Origin: Ralstonia condita
Lineage (GTDB): Bacteria; Pseudomonadota; Gammaproteobacteria; Burkholderiales; Burkholderiaceae
NCBI RefSeq assembly: GCF_958405655.1
Contig: NZ_CATYWO010000001.1
Location: 248,001-312,000, forward strand
Length of the DNA stretch: 64,000 bases
Direction of reading: 5' to 3'
This document shows, one piece after another, positions 9,805-19,206 of this stretch (position 1 is its first letter; the number at the start of each line of letters is the position of its first letter). The notes under the pieces are model-generated. The model was given only the letters and a program-made list of their open reading frames with translations, was not told where the DNA came from and made no database searches. The translations under genes were made by a program, and so were the position numbers.

Positions 9805-12189
9805 TTACTGCGACAGCCTGGTCACCTTCAATGCCGGGTCCGCGGCGATGGCAGCCTCCGAGAACGGCAGCCGGTTCCAGTGCTTGGACGAGAACATGCG
9901 CATCTGATCGAACGCGTGCGGCGAAGCCGGATCGCTCGATTCGCCGTATGTGAGGATGGCGTCTGCCACCGGGCCCTGATCATCGAACGTGACAGTCTGG
10001 ATGTAGCTGGAGCCGTAGTACACGGCCAAGCCCTTCGGCCCGATCGGCAGGCTCTGCAGCTTGTTCAGCACGCCCTCGTATTCCTCGCCGCCATGCAGGG
10101 GAATGGGGCCGCCCGGCGCGCGCGCTGCCTGGACCGTGCCAAGCGGTGCATCGAGCGCGAAGCCTGCGGCGCGCACGGCGTGGACCGCATCCTTCAGCGC
10201 CTTGAACACGGCGCTGCGGACCGCCGCATCGTTCATGCGCAGGCCACGTGGCGTGTAGATCGGGTCAGCGGCGTTGAAGTCGACAGCATAGACGTGTGGG
10301 ATGTCCTTGGCGCGCATCCAGAACTCGCGGAACAGGTGCGCGGCGCGGGCGTCTGCATCGCTGGTGCGGTTCCACAGCGAGAGGGCTGCGCACCCGTCGC
10401 GCGTCTCCGCATCGAGGTTGAGCGAGCGCTTGCAGGCAGCAAGCAGATCGTCGCCGACAAGGTGGCCGGCCAGATTGGCATCGCGGAAGAGCATCGCTTG
10501 CAGGTTCGGCAGGTTGATCCGATTGCCGGACAGGCCGTCGCTGCCGGCCAGCCGGCGGCCGATCTCGATGAGGCCGATGCGTGTGCGCAGGCGTTGCGGC
10601 ACCTCCGTTGCACCCATGACCGGCGAGAAGCCAGTCAGCTTCTGCGCCGGGTTGGTCAGCCACGAGCTGTCGTTGCTGTTGGCGACAAAGTCGTCGCGCT
10701 CCAGCACGGGCATGTGCGCCGGAGCCACCAGCCCCGGCACCGGCGAAGCCGGGTCGACCTGCCAGTTGCACGTGCTGCGCGAGCCGTCGAGCAGTACCAG
10801 CCCGACGCCCTTGAAGAGCTTGTCGGCAAGCGGCGACGGCGCGCAGCGCCTGAGCATCTCCGCCGAGACATCAGGCGTGGTCGAAACGTCCGCAAACAGC
10901 GCGCGGCCGTTGCGGTCGGTGGCGATCGTGTTGACCCAGGGGATGCCGAGGTTGCCGATCGCCTGGCGGATGCCCGCCACGTCCCTCGCCTGCGCAATGT
11001 GCAGCCACGTGTCGATCGAGCGCGTGTTGTTGCGATTGGCGTCGCGCAGCGTGTAGGCCTTCTGCGTGGTCCACGGCATGCCGCCCGCAGGCATCGACAG
11101 CACGGGGCCGTACACCGTGTCGTAGAACGTGTGGGTGCGGCGCTCGATGCGGCCATCGGGCAGCTTCACGTCAAAGGCGACCGTGCGGGTGGTCATCTTG
11201 TGGGGGGTGCCGTCGATCAGGTATGTGGTCGGGTCGCCCTCGGCCAGTTTCAGCTCGAACAGCGTGAAGCGACGACCGGTGGAGACGGTGTGCGTCCATG
11301 CCACGTCCTTGTTGAAGCCGATGCTGACCACCGGGAAGGCCGCGATTGAGGCGCCCATCACGTCGAGCTTGCCCGGCACGGTCAGGTGGACCTGGTAGAA
11401 GCGGTTGGTGCCCGTCCACGGAAAGTGCGGGTTGCCGAGCAGCACGCCGCGGCCGTTGTCGGTAACGGACTTGCCGAAGGCCCAGCCATTGGAGCCGATG
11501 GGCATGTCGCGCAGTTGCAGGTCGCGGTCGAGCGCGGCGGTATCCACGGCGGTCGGCGGGGTCGCGAGGCTCGACACGGCCGCGCCGCCCGGTGGCCGGG
11601 CCGCGACGATGCTGGCCAGCATGGCGCCAGCGCTGGCCTGGATCGCCTTTTCCTCACCCATGAGCATCATGTCGGACAGCGTGAGCGGACGGACCCAGTT
11701 GGCGTTGCGGCAGGCAGACGGATAGTTGGCCGGCGGCGTGTCCTTGAGATAGCGGTTGTAGCCGGCGATGTATCCGCGCAGCAGTTCGCGCGCCTCGGGC
11801 GACATCTGCGCATACCCTGCGCGCAGCCCGGCTTCATCGGAGATGCCTTTGAAGAAGGCGTCGGACTGCGTGTTGGGAATCGGCTTGAACGATACGGTCA
11901 CGGTGCCGTCCGCACCGAAGATCTTCGAACGCTCGCCGTTGACGGTGACGACCTGGTCGGCCAGCAGGCAGACATTGTCCTGTGCATAGGCGTAGGCCAT
12001 CCCAAAACCCAGGCTGGCGTAGTCGTTGGCGCGGATGTGCGGAATGCCGAAGGCGGTGCGGCGGATGTCGGCCGACAGGCCCGTATCAGACGGTGTGGCC
12101 CAGTTGCCGCCAGTGGTGCCTGCACAGCCGGCCAGGGCCGCGAGTGCGGCGAGCGCGAAGGTGCTGCGCAATGCGAATCTCGGCGTCAT
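9805..12189 (-). CDS. aiiD: N-acyl-homoserine-lactone acylase (penicillin amidase family, AiiD/aculeacin acylase type)
   Basis: 794 residues from MTPRFALRSTFALAALAALAGC, with a signal or lipoprotein peptide (LAGCAG). It is an Ntn-hydrolase precursor: an alpha subunit, a linker, and a beta subunit beginning at Ser233 in GSNGWAFGKS, the self-cleaved nucleophile. The length and the Gly232-Ser233 cleavage point agree with the AiiD acylase described from a Ralstonia isolate and with the R. solanacearum aculeacin acylase. Enzymes of this type remove the acyl chain from AHL quorum signals in the periplasm. The actual substrate here (AHL, lipopeptide or other amide) is inferred. Divergent from a GlxA-type regulator. 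Confidence 0.9.
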   Translation of the reverse strand: MTPRFALRSTFALAALAALAGCAGTTGGNWATPSDTGLSADIRRTAFGIPHIRANDYASLGFGMAYAYAQDNVCLLADQVVTVNGERSKIFGADGTVTVSFKPIPNTQSDAFFKGISDEAGLRAGYAQMSPEARELLRGYIAGYNRYLKDTPPANYPSACRNANWVRPLTLSDMMLMGEEKAIQASAGAMLASIVAARPPGGAAVSSLATPPTAVDTAALDRDLQLRDMPIGSNGWAFGKSVTDNGRGVLLGNPHFPWTGTNRFYQVHLTVPGKLDVMGASIAAFPVVSIGFNKDVAWTHTVSTGRRFTLFELKLAEGDPTTYLIDGTPHKMTTRTVAFDVKLPDGRIERRTHTFYDTVYGPVLSMPAGGMPWTTQKAYTLRDANRNNTRSIDTWLHIAQARDVAGIRQAIGNLGIPWVNTIATDRNGRALFADVSTTPDVSAEMLRRCAPSPLADKLFKGVGLVLLDGSRSTCNWQVDPASPVPGLVAPAHMPVLERDDFVANSNDSSWLTNPAQKLTGFSPVMGATEVPQRLRTRIGLIEIGRRLAGSDGLSGNRINLPNLQAMLFRDANLAGHLVGDDLLAACKRSLNLDAETRDGCAALSLWNRTSDADARAAHLFREFWMRAKDIPHVYAVDFNAADPIYTPRGLRMNDAAVRSAVFKALKDAVHAVRAAGFALDAPLGTVQAARAPGGPIPLHGGEEYEGVLNKLQSLPIGPKGLAVYYGSSYIQTVTFDDQGPVADAILTYGESSDPASPHAFDQMRMFSSKHWNRLPFSEAAIAADPALKVTRLSQ

Positions 12190-12346
12190 GCGTTGTCTCC
12201 TGATCTCGATGTTGTTATGGGCGGCTACGTGCATGCGCAGCCACCGACGCATCGTCAATCGGACAGGTCTGAACGAAAAGGGGTATTCCCGCCAGAGTTG
12301 GAGCCAATACCGCCATGTCCGGCCCGGTTTATACCTATACTGCGGC

Positions 12347-13372
12347 ATGCCCGGCATCGACTTGCTCACTTTCACAGACGCTGCTTTCTCCTCGCTGGCA
12401 ACCGCTGCGGACACGCTTGGCGTGGCCAATGCGCTGGCTTCCATGCAGGTGGGCAAGCGCGCTGACCCTGCCGACGCCGCCAACGCGGCGGTATTCGGCT
12501 GGCGGCTCGTCGCGCGGGATCCTGCGAGGTGGCAGGCGGCGGCGGAAACGCTCGCCTGCCGCTGTGATGCGTTGCCAGAAAGCCCTGCCGAACTCGGCGA
12601 CGCGCTGATCGTTCCGCCGCTGCATTTCGACCATATCAGCACGCTGGAGCAGCGCCTGGCCCTGTTGGAGCAGGAGCGCGCGACGATCCGCCGCTACCTG
12701 GAGGCCGGACGGCTGGTGGCATCCTCCTTCACCGGCGTGGCGATGCTGGGTGAGGTGCTCCCGCGCGGCCAGCGGTTGACCGTGACGTGGCTCATTGCCG
12801 GCTGGATGCAAGGCAACTTCCCGCACCTGAGAGCCGCGCCGACCCAGGCCATCGTCAGCAGCGGCAACGTCATCACCGCACGCGCGATGGAGCATGGCGT
12901 GGCACTCTTGCACCGGGTGGTGGCGCGCCTCTCCGATGCGCGGCTGGCACGCACCCTGGCCAACACGGCGCTCGACCATCCTTCACGCGCAGAGGCAATC
13001 GGCATCTGGCTGCGTAGCAAACCGGCTACGCGCGACAGCGTCGTGCTGCGTGCGCGGCGCTACCTGCAGCAGCATCTGCACGAACCGTTTGATCTGGGGA
13101 AACTCGCTGCCGCTGCGTCAACCAGTGAACGCACGTTGCTGCGGCATTTCACGAAGACGGTCGGGATGTCGCCGCTGCAATTGCTGCACCGGCTGCGCGT
13201 GGAGCGCGCGTGCCACCTGCTGGAAGTCAGCACGCTGAGCCTGACGACGATTGCCGAGCAGTGCGGCTATCAGGACATGTCGGCCTTCCGGCGGTTGATC
13301 CGGCGGCACACGGGCCGGCCGCCGGGTGCACATCGGCGCGCGCATTCGGTGCGCGCCGAGCTGCGCAATTAG
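12347..13372 (+). CDS. GlxA-type AraC-family transcriptional regulator
   Basis: 341 residues from MPGIDLLTFTDAAFSSLATA. Residues 1-190 form a DJ-1/PfpI-like (class I glutamine amidotransferase) domain without the catalytic cysteine context, and the last ~100 residues are an AraC double HTH (LAAAASTSERTLLRHFTKTV, then QCGYQDMSAFRRLIRRHTG). It is divergent from the acylase gene with 157 bases between, so local control of the acylase is plausible but not shown. Longer upstream frames run into the acylase start. Confidence 0.88.
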   Translation: MPGIDLLTFTDAAFSSLATAADTLGVANALASMQVGKRADPADAANAAVFGWRLVARDPARWQAAAETLACRCDALPESPAELGDALIVPPLHFDHISTLEQRLALLEQERATIRRYLEAGRLVASSFTGVAMLGEVLPRGQRLTVTWLIAGWMQGNFPHLRAAPTQAIVSSGNVITARAMEHGVALLHRVVARLSDARLARTLANTALDHPSRAEAIGIWLRSKPATRDSVVLRARRYLQQHLHEPFDLGKLAAAASTSERTLLRHFTKTVGMSPLQLLHRLRVERACHLLEVSTLSLTTIAEQCGYQDMSAFRRLIRRHTGRPPGAHRRAHSVRAELRN

Positions 13373-13992
13373 GCGGCTTTCTTCTTCTCGCCGATGCGGC
13401 TTTCCTTGCCGGCCAGCAGCTTGGCGATATTGGCGCGGTGCCGCGCGATCAGCAGCACCGCCATCAGCGCAACCGCCCCGGCAATCCAGTCGAAGCCGTT
13501 CATCAGCACGTAGAAGAACGGCGCAAACACCGCCGACACCAGCGCCGCGAGCGACGAATAGCGGAAGAACACGGCGATGATGATCCAGGTGGCCAGCGTG
13601 GCCAGCCCAAGCCACACGTTCAACGCCAGCAGGATGCCCGCCGCCGTGGCCACGCCCTTGCCGCCCGCAAAGCGGTGGAACACCGGATACAGGTGGCCCA
13701 GGAACACGGCGATCACCACCAGCGCGATGCCGGTCTCGTCCACGCCAAAGCGCGGCGAAAGCAGTAGGGCGAGCCACACCGCCAGCCAGCCCTTGGCTGC
13801 GTCGCCCAGCAGCGTGAGGATGGCCGCCTTCTTGTTGCCCGAGCGCAGCACGTTGGTGGCGCCGGGGTTGCCCGAGCCGTAGGTGCGTGGATCTGCCAGC
13901 CCCATCGCGCGGCTGACGACCACGGCAAACGAGATCGAGCCGATCAGATAGGCGGCCAAGGCGAAAAGGACGGTTGCGACGACAGGGGACAT
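13369..13992 (-). CDS. plsY: Acyl-phosphate:glycerol-3-phosphate acyltransferase
   Basis: 207 residues with about five membrane helices. PlsY makes lysophosphatidic acid from acyl phosphate and glycerol-3-phosphate in the inner membrane. The three conserved motifs are visible: GSISFA near residue 18, GSGNPGATNVLR (residues ~40-51), and GGKGVATAAG. The 3' end overlaps the end of the GlxA-type gene by four bases (convergent). Confidence 0.96.
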   Translation of the reverse strand: MSPVVATVLFALAAYLIGSISFAVVVSRAMGLADPRTYGSGNPGATNVLRSGNKKAAILTLLGDAAKGWLAVWLALLLSPRFGVDETGIALVVIAVFLGHLYPVFHRFAGGKGVATAAGILLALNVWLGLATLATWIIIAVFFRYSSLAALVSAVFAPFFYVLMNGFDWIAGAVALMAVLLIARHRANIAKLLAGKESRIGEKKKAA

Positions 13993-14060
13993 AGCGACTT
14001 TGAAAAATCAGGCTGCGGGATTGTAGCGTGCGCGTAGGGTGCCCAAGCGTGGCGGCCGTT

Positions 14061-14552
14061 TCAATCGGGGTTTGCACAATTGACGGGCTGCGCGTTGAGC
14101 ACGGCCGTCAACACGCCAGGTGCGATGCCGACCAGAAAACCCCGGCGCCCGCCGTTGATGTAGATGCGCTCGAGTTCCAGCACCGAGGCTTCCACGTAGA
14201 TCGGCAAGGCCTTGCGCACGCCGAACGGCGACGTGCCGCCGACGAGGTAGCCGCTGTGCCGCTGCGCCACTTCGGGCTTGCACGGCTGCACACTCTTGCG
14301 GCCGGTCTGCCGCGCCAGGTTCTTGGTCGAGACCGAGCAATCGCCGTGCATCAGCACGATCAGCGGCTTGGCGTGCTCGTCTTCCATGACCAGCGTCTTG
14401 ACGACGGCGTGCTCATCCACGCCAAGCTGGCGCGAAGATTCGGTCGTGCCACCCTTGTCGACATAGTCGTAGGTGTGTTCGGTAAAGGCGACGCCATGGG
14501 TCTTCAGGAACTGCGTGGCGGGCGTCTCGGAAACGTGCTTGGACTTGCTCAT
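14061..14552 (-). CDS. ybaK: YbaK/EbsC-type aminoacyl-tRNA deacylase
   Basis: 163 residues from MSKSKHVSETPATQFLKTHG. It is the single-domain INS/YbaK fold that hydrolyses mischarged Cys-tRNA(Pro). Visible signatures are KTLVMEDEHAKPLIVLMHGD (catalytic Lys region) and SGYLVGGTSPFG. The ATG lies 22 bases downstream of the xerD stop on the same strand, so it probably forms an operon ogt-xerD-ybaK. Confidence 0.92.
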   Translation of the reverse strand: MSKSKHVSETPATQFLKTHGVAFTEHTYDYVDKGGTTESSRQLGVDEHAVVKTLVMEDEHAKPLIVLMHGDCSVSTKNLARQTGRKSVQPCKPEVAQRHSGYLVGGTSPFGVRKALPIYVEASVLELERIYINGGRRGFLVGIAPGVLTAVLNAQPVNCANPD

Positions 14553-14574
14553 GCGGGGCAGGGAGGAACGATCG

Positions 14575-15510
14575 CTATCCGCGCGGATGATGCTGGGCGT
14601 GCAGCGTGCGCAGCCGCTCGCGCGCGACGTGGGTGTAGATCTGCGTGGTGGAAATATCCGCGTGGCCGAGCAGCATCTGCACCACGCGCAAGTCTGCGCC
14701 GTGGTTGAGCAGGTGCGTGGCAAACGCGTGCCGCAGCGTATGCGGCGAGAGCGGGGCGCGCACATCGGCCCGCAACGCATAGCGCTTGATCAGGTGCCAG
14801 AACGCCTGGCGTGTCATGCCTTCGCCGCGCGCCGTGACGAACAGCGCATCGGCCGTGCGCGCGCCCAGCAGCGCCGTGCGGCTGTCGCGAAGGTAGCGTC
14901 GCAGCCAGTCGCCGGCCTCGGCGCCGAAAGGCACCAGCCGGTCCTTGCCGCCCTTGCCGCCGATCACGCGCACCACGCCTTCGTTCAGGCCGACCTCCAC
15001 CGTCTTCAACGCGACGATTTCCGACACGCGCAGCCCGCTGGCATACATCAGTTCGATCATCGCGCGGTCGCGCAGGCCCAGCGGCGTGTCGACATCCGGC
15101 GCGTGGATGAGCGCCTCGACTTGCGTTTCGGACAACGTCTTCGGAAAGCGCGGCGGCTGCTTGGCCGTCGGCAGCAGGCGCGACGGATCGGTGCTCACCA
15201 CGTGCTCGCGCAACGCCCACTGGAAGAAGCGCTTGAATACCGTGCGACGCCGGTTGGCAGAAGACGCGCGGCTTTCGGCATGGCGCGCGGCGAAGTAGTC
15301 GGCCAGGTCGCCGTCTTCGGATTCGGCGATGGACTTGCCGCGCGCGGCCAGCCAGTGCCCATAGAGCGTCAGGTCGCGCCGGTAAGCGTCGAGCGTGTTG
15401 CGTGCGAGGCCGTCTTCCAGCCACAGCGCATCGCAGAAACGCTGGATGGCATCCGCGCTGCGCGGCGGGAGGGCAGGCGCGTCCGGCGCCTTCGGTGCGG
15501 CTTGTTTCAT
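14575..15510 (-). CDS. xerD: Site-specific tyrosine recombinase XerD
   Basis: 311 residues from MKQAAPKAPDAPALPP. It has a core-binding SAM-like N-domain and a C-terminal catalytic domain with the complete set: Arg in ASGLRVSE, Lys in GGKGGKDR, HxxR in SPHTLRHAFA, His in LLGHADIS, and nucleophile Tyr292 in TQIYTHV. XerD works with XerC at dif to resolve chromosome dimers. The ATG overlaps the stop of the upstream ogt gene by four bases (ATGA). The chromosomal setting and the absence of phage genes support XerD over a phage integrase. Confidence 0.94.
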   Translation of the reverse strand: MKQAAPKAPDAPALPPRSADAIQRFCDALWLEDGLARNTLDAYRRDLTLYGHWLAARGKSIAESEDGDLADYFAARHAESRASSANRRRTVFKRFFQWALREHVVSTDPSRLLPTAKQPPRFPKTLSETQVEALIHAPDVDTPLGLRDRAMIELMYASGLRVSEIVALKTVEVGLNEGVVRVIGGKGGKDRLVPFGAEAGDWLRRYLRDSRTALLGARTADALFVTARGEGMTRQAFWHLIKRYALRADVRAPLSPHTLRHAFATHLLNHGADLRVVQMLLGHADISTTQIYTHVARERLRTLHAQHHPRG

Positions 15511-15983
15511 ATCAGCATCACGCCTTCGTGGCGCAGCAGCCAGTGCTTGATGTTCAGCAGGTATCCGTCGACGTGGTGCGCGAATCCGCCGATGCCCGAC
15601 GCGCTGACCACGCGGTGACACGGGATGACGATCGGCAGCCCGTTGTCGCCACATGCCTGGCCCACGGCGCGGGGCACGCTGCCGATTGCTTTGGCTATGG
15701 CGCCATAGGTGGTCGTGCGGCCGCGCGGCACGGCGCAGATGGCACGCCACACGCGATGCTGGAACGCGGTGCCGACGGGTGCGAGCGGTACATCGAACGG
15801 TGCATCCGGGTCGGCGTAGTACGCATCGAGCTGATGGGCCAGCCTGCGGATCAGTGCGTCGTCCGAGTCGACGGCGGGCGTGCTTTCCGGCAGGTAGACG
15901 AGCTCGCGGACGGCGCCGTCGGCCACGCGCACGCCCAACTTGCCGAAGGGCGCTTCGAGAACGGCATCGAAGGGGGATGACAT
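15507..15983 (-). CDS. ogt: Methylated-DNA--[protein]-cysteine S-methyltransferase (copy 1)
   Basis: 158 residues from MSSPFDAVLEAPFGKLGVRV. The active-site motif IPCHRVVSASG contains the acceptor Cys122, and TTTYGAIAKAIGSVPRAVGQA is the DNA-binding helix-turn-helix with the arginine finger. It repairs O6-alkylguanine by suicide transfer. It is coupled to xerD by a four-base overlap. A second MGMT gene lies at 51252-51800; the two proteins are clearly diverged. Confidence 0.93.
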   Translation of the reverse strand: MSSPFDAVLEAPFGKLGVRVADGAVRELVYLPESTPAVDSDDALIRRLAHQLDAYYADPDAPFDVPLAPVGTAFQHRVWRAICAVPRGRTTTYGAIAKAIGSVPRAVGQACGDNGLPIVIPCHRVVSASGIGGFAHHVDGYLLNIKHWLLRHEGVMLI

Positions 15984-16068
15984 GACGGGAGCCGGCGCTG
16001 GAAACGAGGAGGACGCGATGAAGCTGCGACGATCCAGCGAATCTAGCACAGGCCCCCGGAGGGCGGCG

Positions 16069-17046
16069 TTACGGCTCCAGCTTGATGTGCTGCTGCTTGA
16101 CGAGTGCGCGCATCTTGTCGAATTCACGCTTGATCTCGGCCGCGTATTGCTGCGGTGTGTTGCCGATGGGCTCGGCGCCCGCACCGCGGAAGCGATCGAC
16201 GAGGCCCGGGTCCTTCAGTGCCTTCACCGACGCTTCGTTCAACTTGCGGATGATGTCGTCCGGTGTCCCGGCCGGGGCGACAAGGCCATACCAGGCCGGG
16301 TCATTGGCGTCCTTCAGCCCGACCTCGGCAAAGGTCGGGACGTCGGGCAGGCTGTCGATGCGTCGGTTCCACGCCACCACGATCGGACGCAGCTTGCCGC
16401 CCTTGATGAACTGCATGGATGACGGCAGGTTGTCGATCATGATCGGCACCTGGTTTGCCAGCACATCGTTGAGTGCCGGGCCCGCGCCACGGTAGGGCAC
16501 ATGCACCATCTGCGTCTTGGTCAACACCTTGAATGCCTCGCCGAGCATGTGGCCGATACCGCAGGTGCCCGATGTGGCGAACGAATACTTGCCAGGGTTG
16601 GCGGTCAACGCGGCAACGAACTCCTTGTAGTTCCTGGCCGGGAAAGTCGGGTTGACGGCGATCACGTTGGCCACGATCGCCAGATTGGTGATGGGTTTGA
16701 AATCCTTGAGCGGATCGTATGAAAGCTTCGGGTTGCACGCCGGGTTGACGGCATGTGTGGACACGGTCGCGATGCCGATCGTGTAGCCGTCTGGCGCGGC
16801 CTTGGCGATGGCGTCCGCGCCGATCGAGCCGCCGGCCCCGCCCTTGTTCTCCACCACCACTGGCTGGCCGAGTACCCTGGCGAGCTGGTCAGCCACGCCG
16901 CGCCCGATGATGTCGGTCGTGCCACCGGGCGGGAACGGAATGATCAGCCTGAGCGGTTTGGTAGGGTAGTTTCCGGCCAGTGCCGGGCCGCACAGCAGCG
17001 TTGCAACGGTGGCAATCAGGCTGGAAGCCAGGCGTGCCTTGTTCAT
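16069..17046 (-). CDS. Bug/TctC-family periplasmic binding protein
   Basis: 325 residues from MNKARLASSLIATVATLLCG, with a Sec signal cleaved after ALA. YPTKPLRLIIPFPPGGTTDIIGR is the Bug signature (read as two pieces: YPTKPLRLIIPF and PPGGTTDIIGR). An ATG two codons upstream abuts the AAGGAGG element, so the ATG at 17046, about seven bases from it, is preferred. Bug proteins bind carboxylated ligands such as tricarboxylates, amino acids or aromatic acids. No TctA/TctB membrane genes lie nearby, as is common for the large orphan Bug set of Ralstonia. Confidence 0.9.
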   Translation of the reverse strand: MNKARLASSLIATVATLLCGPALAGNYPTKPLRLIIPFPPGGTTDIIGRGVADQLARVLGQPVVVENKGGAGGSIGADAIAKAAPDGYTIGIATVSTHAVNPACNPKLSYDPLKDFKPITNLAIVANVIAVNPTFPARNYKEFVAALTANPGKYSFATSGTCGIGHMLGEAFKVLTKTQMVHVPYRGAGPALNDVLANQVPIMIDNLPSSMQFIKGGKLRPIVVAWNRRIDSLPDVPTFAEVGLKDANDPAWYGLVAPAGTPDDIIRKLNEASVKALKDPGLVDRFRGAGAEPIGNTPQQYAAEIKREFDKMRALVKQQHIKLEP

Positions 17047-17142
17047 CGTCATCCTCCTTGGCGCTCTTGTGTTGAAACTGCTGAATAACACAATGGCCAA
17101 GCCGGATCGGGCAGAAACCGAGGTGCCCGGGAAAGCGGACTG

Positions 17143-17805
17143 TCAGGTTCCGAGCAATCCGCTTTTCAGTTCCCGGTCGACCGGGTAGTCACCAATGAAG
17201 ATGCGCAGCACGGCCTGGTAGAAATCTTCGCCGGGAATGGCCTTGGTGCGGGCTACGCCATTGATGGAGATGGTGGTGCCAGCCTCCGGCGTGTAGTCGA
17301 AGTTGATGGTGTCGCCGCGCTTGGTGGCGCCGATCTGCCGCATGGCGTCTTCCAGTTGCGTGAGCCGATCCGCCAGCTTCTGCACCTGAATTTCCGTCTG
17401 GTTGCGGTGGATGCCATCGTTGAGCGCGTGGATGAAGGTGTCGGCGCCCACTTCGCGCAGCGGGTGAATCTGCAGCCGCTTCGGCCCCTTCATGCCGAGG
17501 ATGACCGCTGCATTCTTGGCGCGCTCCGGCAGGTACAGCCCAGCCACATAGCCCTTGATGACGAACACCGAACGCAAGCCGGTGCCGTTGAGCAGCAGCT
17601 CGTGGCCAGCCACGCGCGCGGCCTCGTCAAAGGGCACACCCTCGACGCTCACCGCTGCCCATGCCGGCGCAGCACAGGCCGCGCACAGCAGCGCTCCCAT
17701 CACGCTGTTACGCCACGCGCGCCGCACGACGGGCAGGCGGCCGGACGAACGGGCACGTGTCCAGAAACGCAGCGCGCGGTGGAGGTCAGCAAGAGCGGAG
17801 AACAT
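17143..17805 (-). CDS. Exported chalcone-isomerase-fold protein
   Basis: 220 residues from the ATG at 17805, or 185 from the internal MGALLCAACAAPAWA at 17700, which gives a cleaner signal peptide. The body is the bacterial chalcone-isomerase-like domain (VEGVPFDEAARVAGHELLLN, then GLRSVFVIKGYVAGLYLPE). Homologues are exported proteins of unknown role; plant-type flavonoid activity is not expected. It is transcribed alone from an AT-richer intergenic region. Confidence 0.8.
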   Translation of the reverse strand: MFSALADLHRALRFWTRARSSGRLPVVRRAWRNSVMGALLCAACAAPAWAAVSVEGVPFDEAARVAGHELLLNGTGLRSVFVIKGYVAGLYLPERAKNAAVILGMKGPKRLQIHPLREVGADTFIHALNDGIHRNQTEIQVQKLADRLTQLEDAMRQIGATKRGDTINFDYTPEAGTTISINGVARTKAIPGEDFYQAVLRIFIGDYPVDRELKSGLLGT

Positions 17806-17970
17806 CGACGTGAAGGATTTTTGACGAGCCTCTCATTTTGTCGATGTTTGATTTTTAAACAATTAGTGTCTGCCCTGATGTGCAGGTAATCACGTACCGC
17901 GTGGTATTGGCGTTCACTTCGACACGTGTTAACCGAGGTATTCCCGGTTTACGCTAATCGCGGAATTGTC

Positions 17971-17985
17971 TTGTTTTTAAAACAA
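17971..17985. promoter_or_regulatory. AT-rich palindrome in the region upstream of the chalcone-isomerase-fold gene
   Basis: TTGTTTTTAAAACAA has two perfect 7-base arms around one base, in the 233-base region 17806-18038 between that gene and the queG 3' end. A related TTTTTAAACAAT string lies near 17850. It could be an operator; nothing more can be said. Confidence 0.3.
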
Positions 17986-18038
17986 TGGCAGTGGGATATT
18001 CCGCGCCAGGATTAAAGTGACGGATCACCGTTTTGGCG

Positions 18039-19190
18039 TCAGGCGTCCAGTGCCCAAGCCACGTGTTCTCTGACAAGTTCCGAAGCGTCTGCCGCGCGGG
18101 CGCGCAGCGCCGCCACCAGGCGTGCGCGCGCAGTTTCGGGCAGCGGACCCCGCAGGGCATTGCCCAGCGCCACCGCGAGGTTGCGCAGCCATCGTTCATG
18201 TCCGATCCGGCGGATCGGGCTGCCCTCAAGCCGCTGGTTGAATTCATTCTCCGTCCAATTGAACAGGTCGACCAGGGCAGCTGCATCCAAGCCATTGCGT
18301 ACGTCAAAGTCTGACAGGGTCGCTGACACGGCAAATTTGTTCCACGGGCAGATGAGCTGGCAGTCGTCGCAGCCGTAGACGTGGTTGCCCATTGCCGGGC
18401 GCAGCTCGATGGGGATGCTGCCTTTGTGTTCAATGGTCAGATATGAGATGCAGCGGCGCGCGTCCACCACGTAAGGCGCGACGATGGCCTGCGTGGGGCA
18501 CACGTCGATGCAGCGGGTGCAGTTGCCGCAGTGGGCCTCCACAGGCGGGTCCACCGGCAGCGGCAAGTCGATCAGGATTTCACCGAGGAAGAACATCGAA
18601 CCCGCATCGCGATCGAGCAGCAATGTGTGTTTGCCACGCCAGCCCAGGCCGCCGTTGCTCGCAAGCGCGACTTCCAGTACCGGCGCGGAATCCGTAAAGA
18701 CGCGAAAGCCGTACGGACCGACCACGCCGGCAATCTTCTCGGCGAGCCTTTGCAGGCGCTGCCGAAGCACCTTGTGGTAGTCGCGGCCACGGGCGTAGAG
18801 CGAGATGGCTGCCGCTTCCGGACGACGCAGGCGGTCCCATTCGATGCTTCGCCAGTCGTCGCCGGCCGCCTGCCTCTCGGCCTGAAGTGGCAGATACGGC
18901 ATCCGCGCCACGATGGCGCGTACCGTTCCGGCAACAAGTTCGGCCGGACGAGCGCGGAGCATGCCGTGGTTCGCCATATAATCCATGTCACCGTGAAACC
19001 CCTGCGCAAGCCACGTCTGGAGCCCTTCTTCAGCGTGCGACAGGTCGATGTCGGCGATGCGGATGGCATCGAACCCGAGTTCGGCGCCCCAGGAGCGAAT
19101 CTGCGCGACCAGTGCGGCCACGCCGGCCTCGCCGACGGGTAAGCGCGCGTCGTGGTTCGTTTCGATCGATGACGTGGGGGTGGCGGACAT
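18039..19190 (-). CDS. queG: Epoxyqueuosine reductase
   Basis: 383 residues from MSATPTSSIETNHDARLPVG. It reduces epoxyqueuosine to queuosine in tRNA, using cobalamin and two [4Fe-4S] clusters. The cluster cysteines are in CGNCTRCIDVCP and CDDCQLICPWNKF; the GRDYHKVLRQRL and TDSAPVLEVALA segments and a C-terminal HEAT-like tail are typical. The start codon is only 16 bases from the tsaE start on the other strand. Confidence 0.95.
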   Translation of the reverse strand: MSATPTSSIETNHDARLPVGEAGVAALVAQIRSWGAELGFDAIRIADIDLSHAEEGLQTWLAQGFHGDMDYMANHGMLRARPAELVAGTVRAIVARMPYLPLQAERQAAGDDWRSIEWDRLRRPEAAAISLYARGRDYHKVLRQRLQRLAEKIAGVVGPYGFRVFTDSAPVLEVALASNGGLGWRGKHTLLLDRDAGSMFFLGEILIDLPLPVDPPVEAHCGNCTRCIDVCPTQAIVAPYVVDARRCISYLTIEHKGSIPIELRPAMGNHVYGCDDCQLICPWNKFAVSATLSDFDVRNGLDAAALVDLFNWTENEFNQRLEGSPIRRIGHERWLRNLAVALGNALRGPLPETARARLVAALRARAADASELVREHVAWALDA

Positions 19191-19206
19191 GCCCAAATTG
19201 TACGCA

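Noticed and set aside
9754..11349. A 531-codon plus-strand frame antisense to the acylase
   Set aside because: The acylase frame has all family motifs, and the antisense product is a low-complexity Arg/Ala/Val protein.
14575..15510. Phage or island integrase
   Set aside because: The tyrosine recombinase has the XerD length and sequence, is coupled to a housekeeping repair gene, and no attachment site or phage genes are near.
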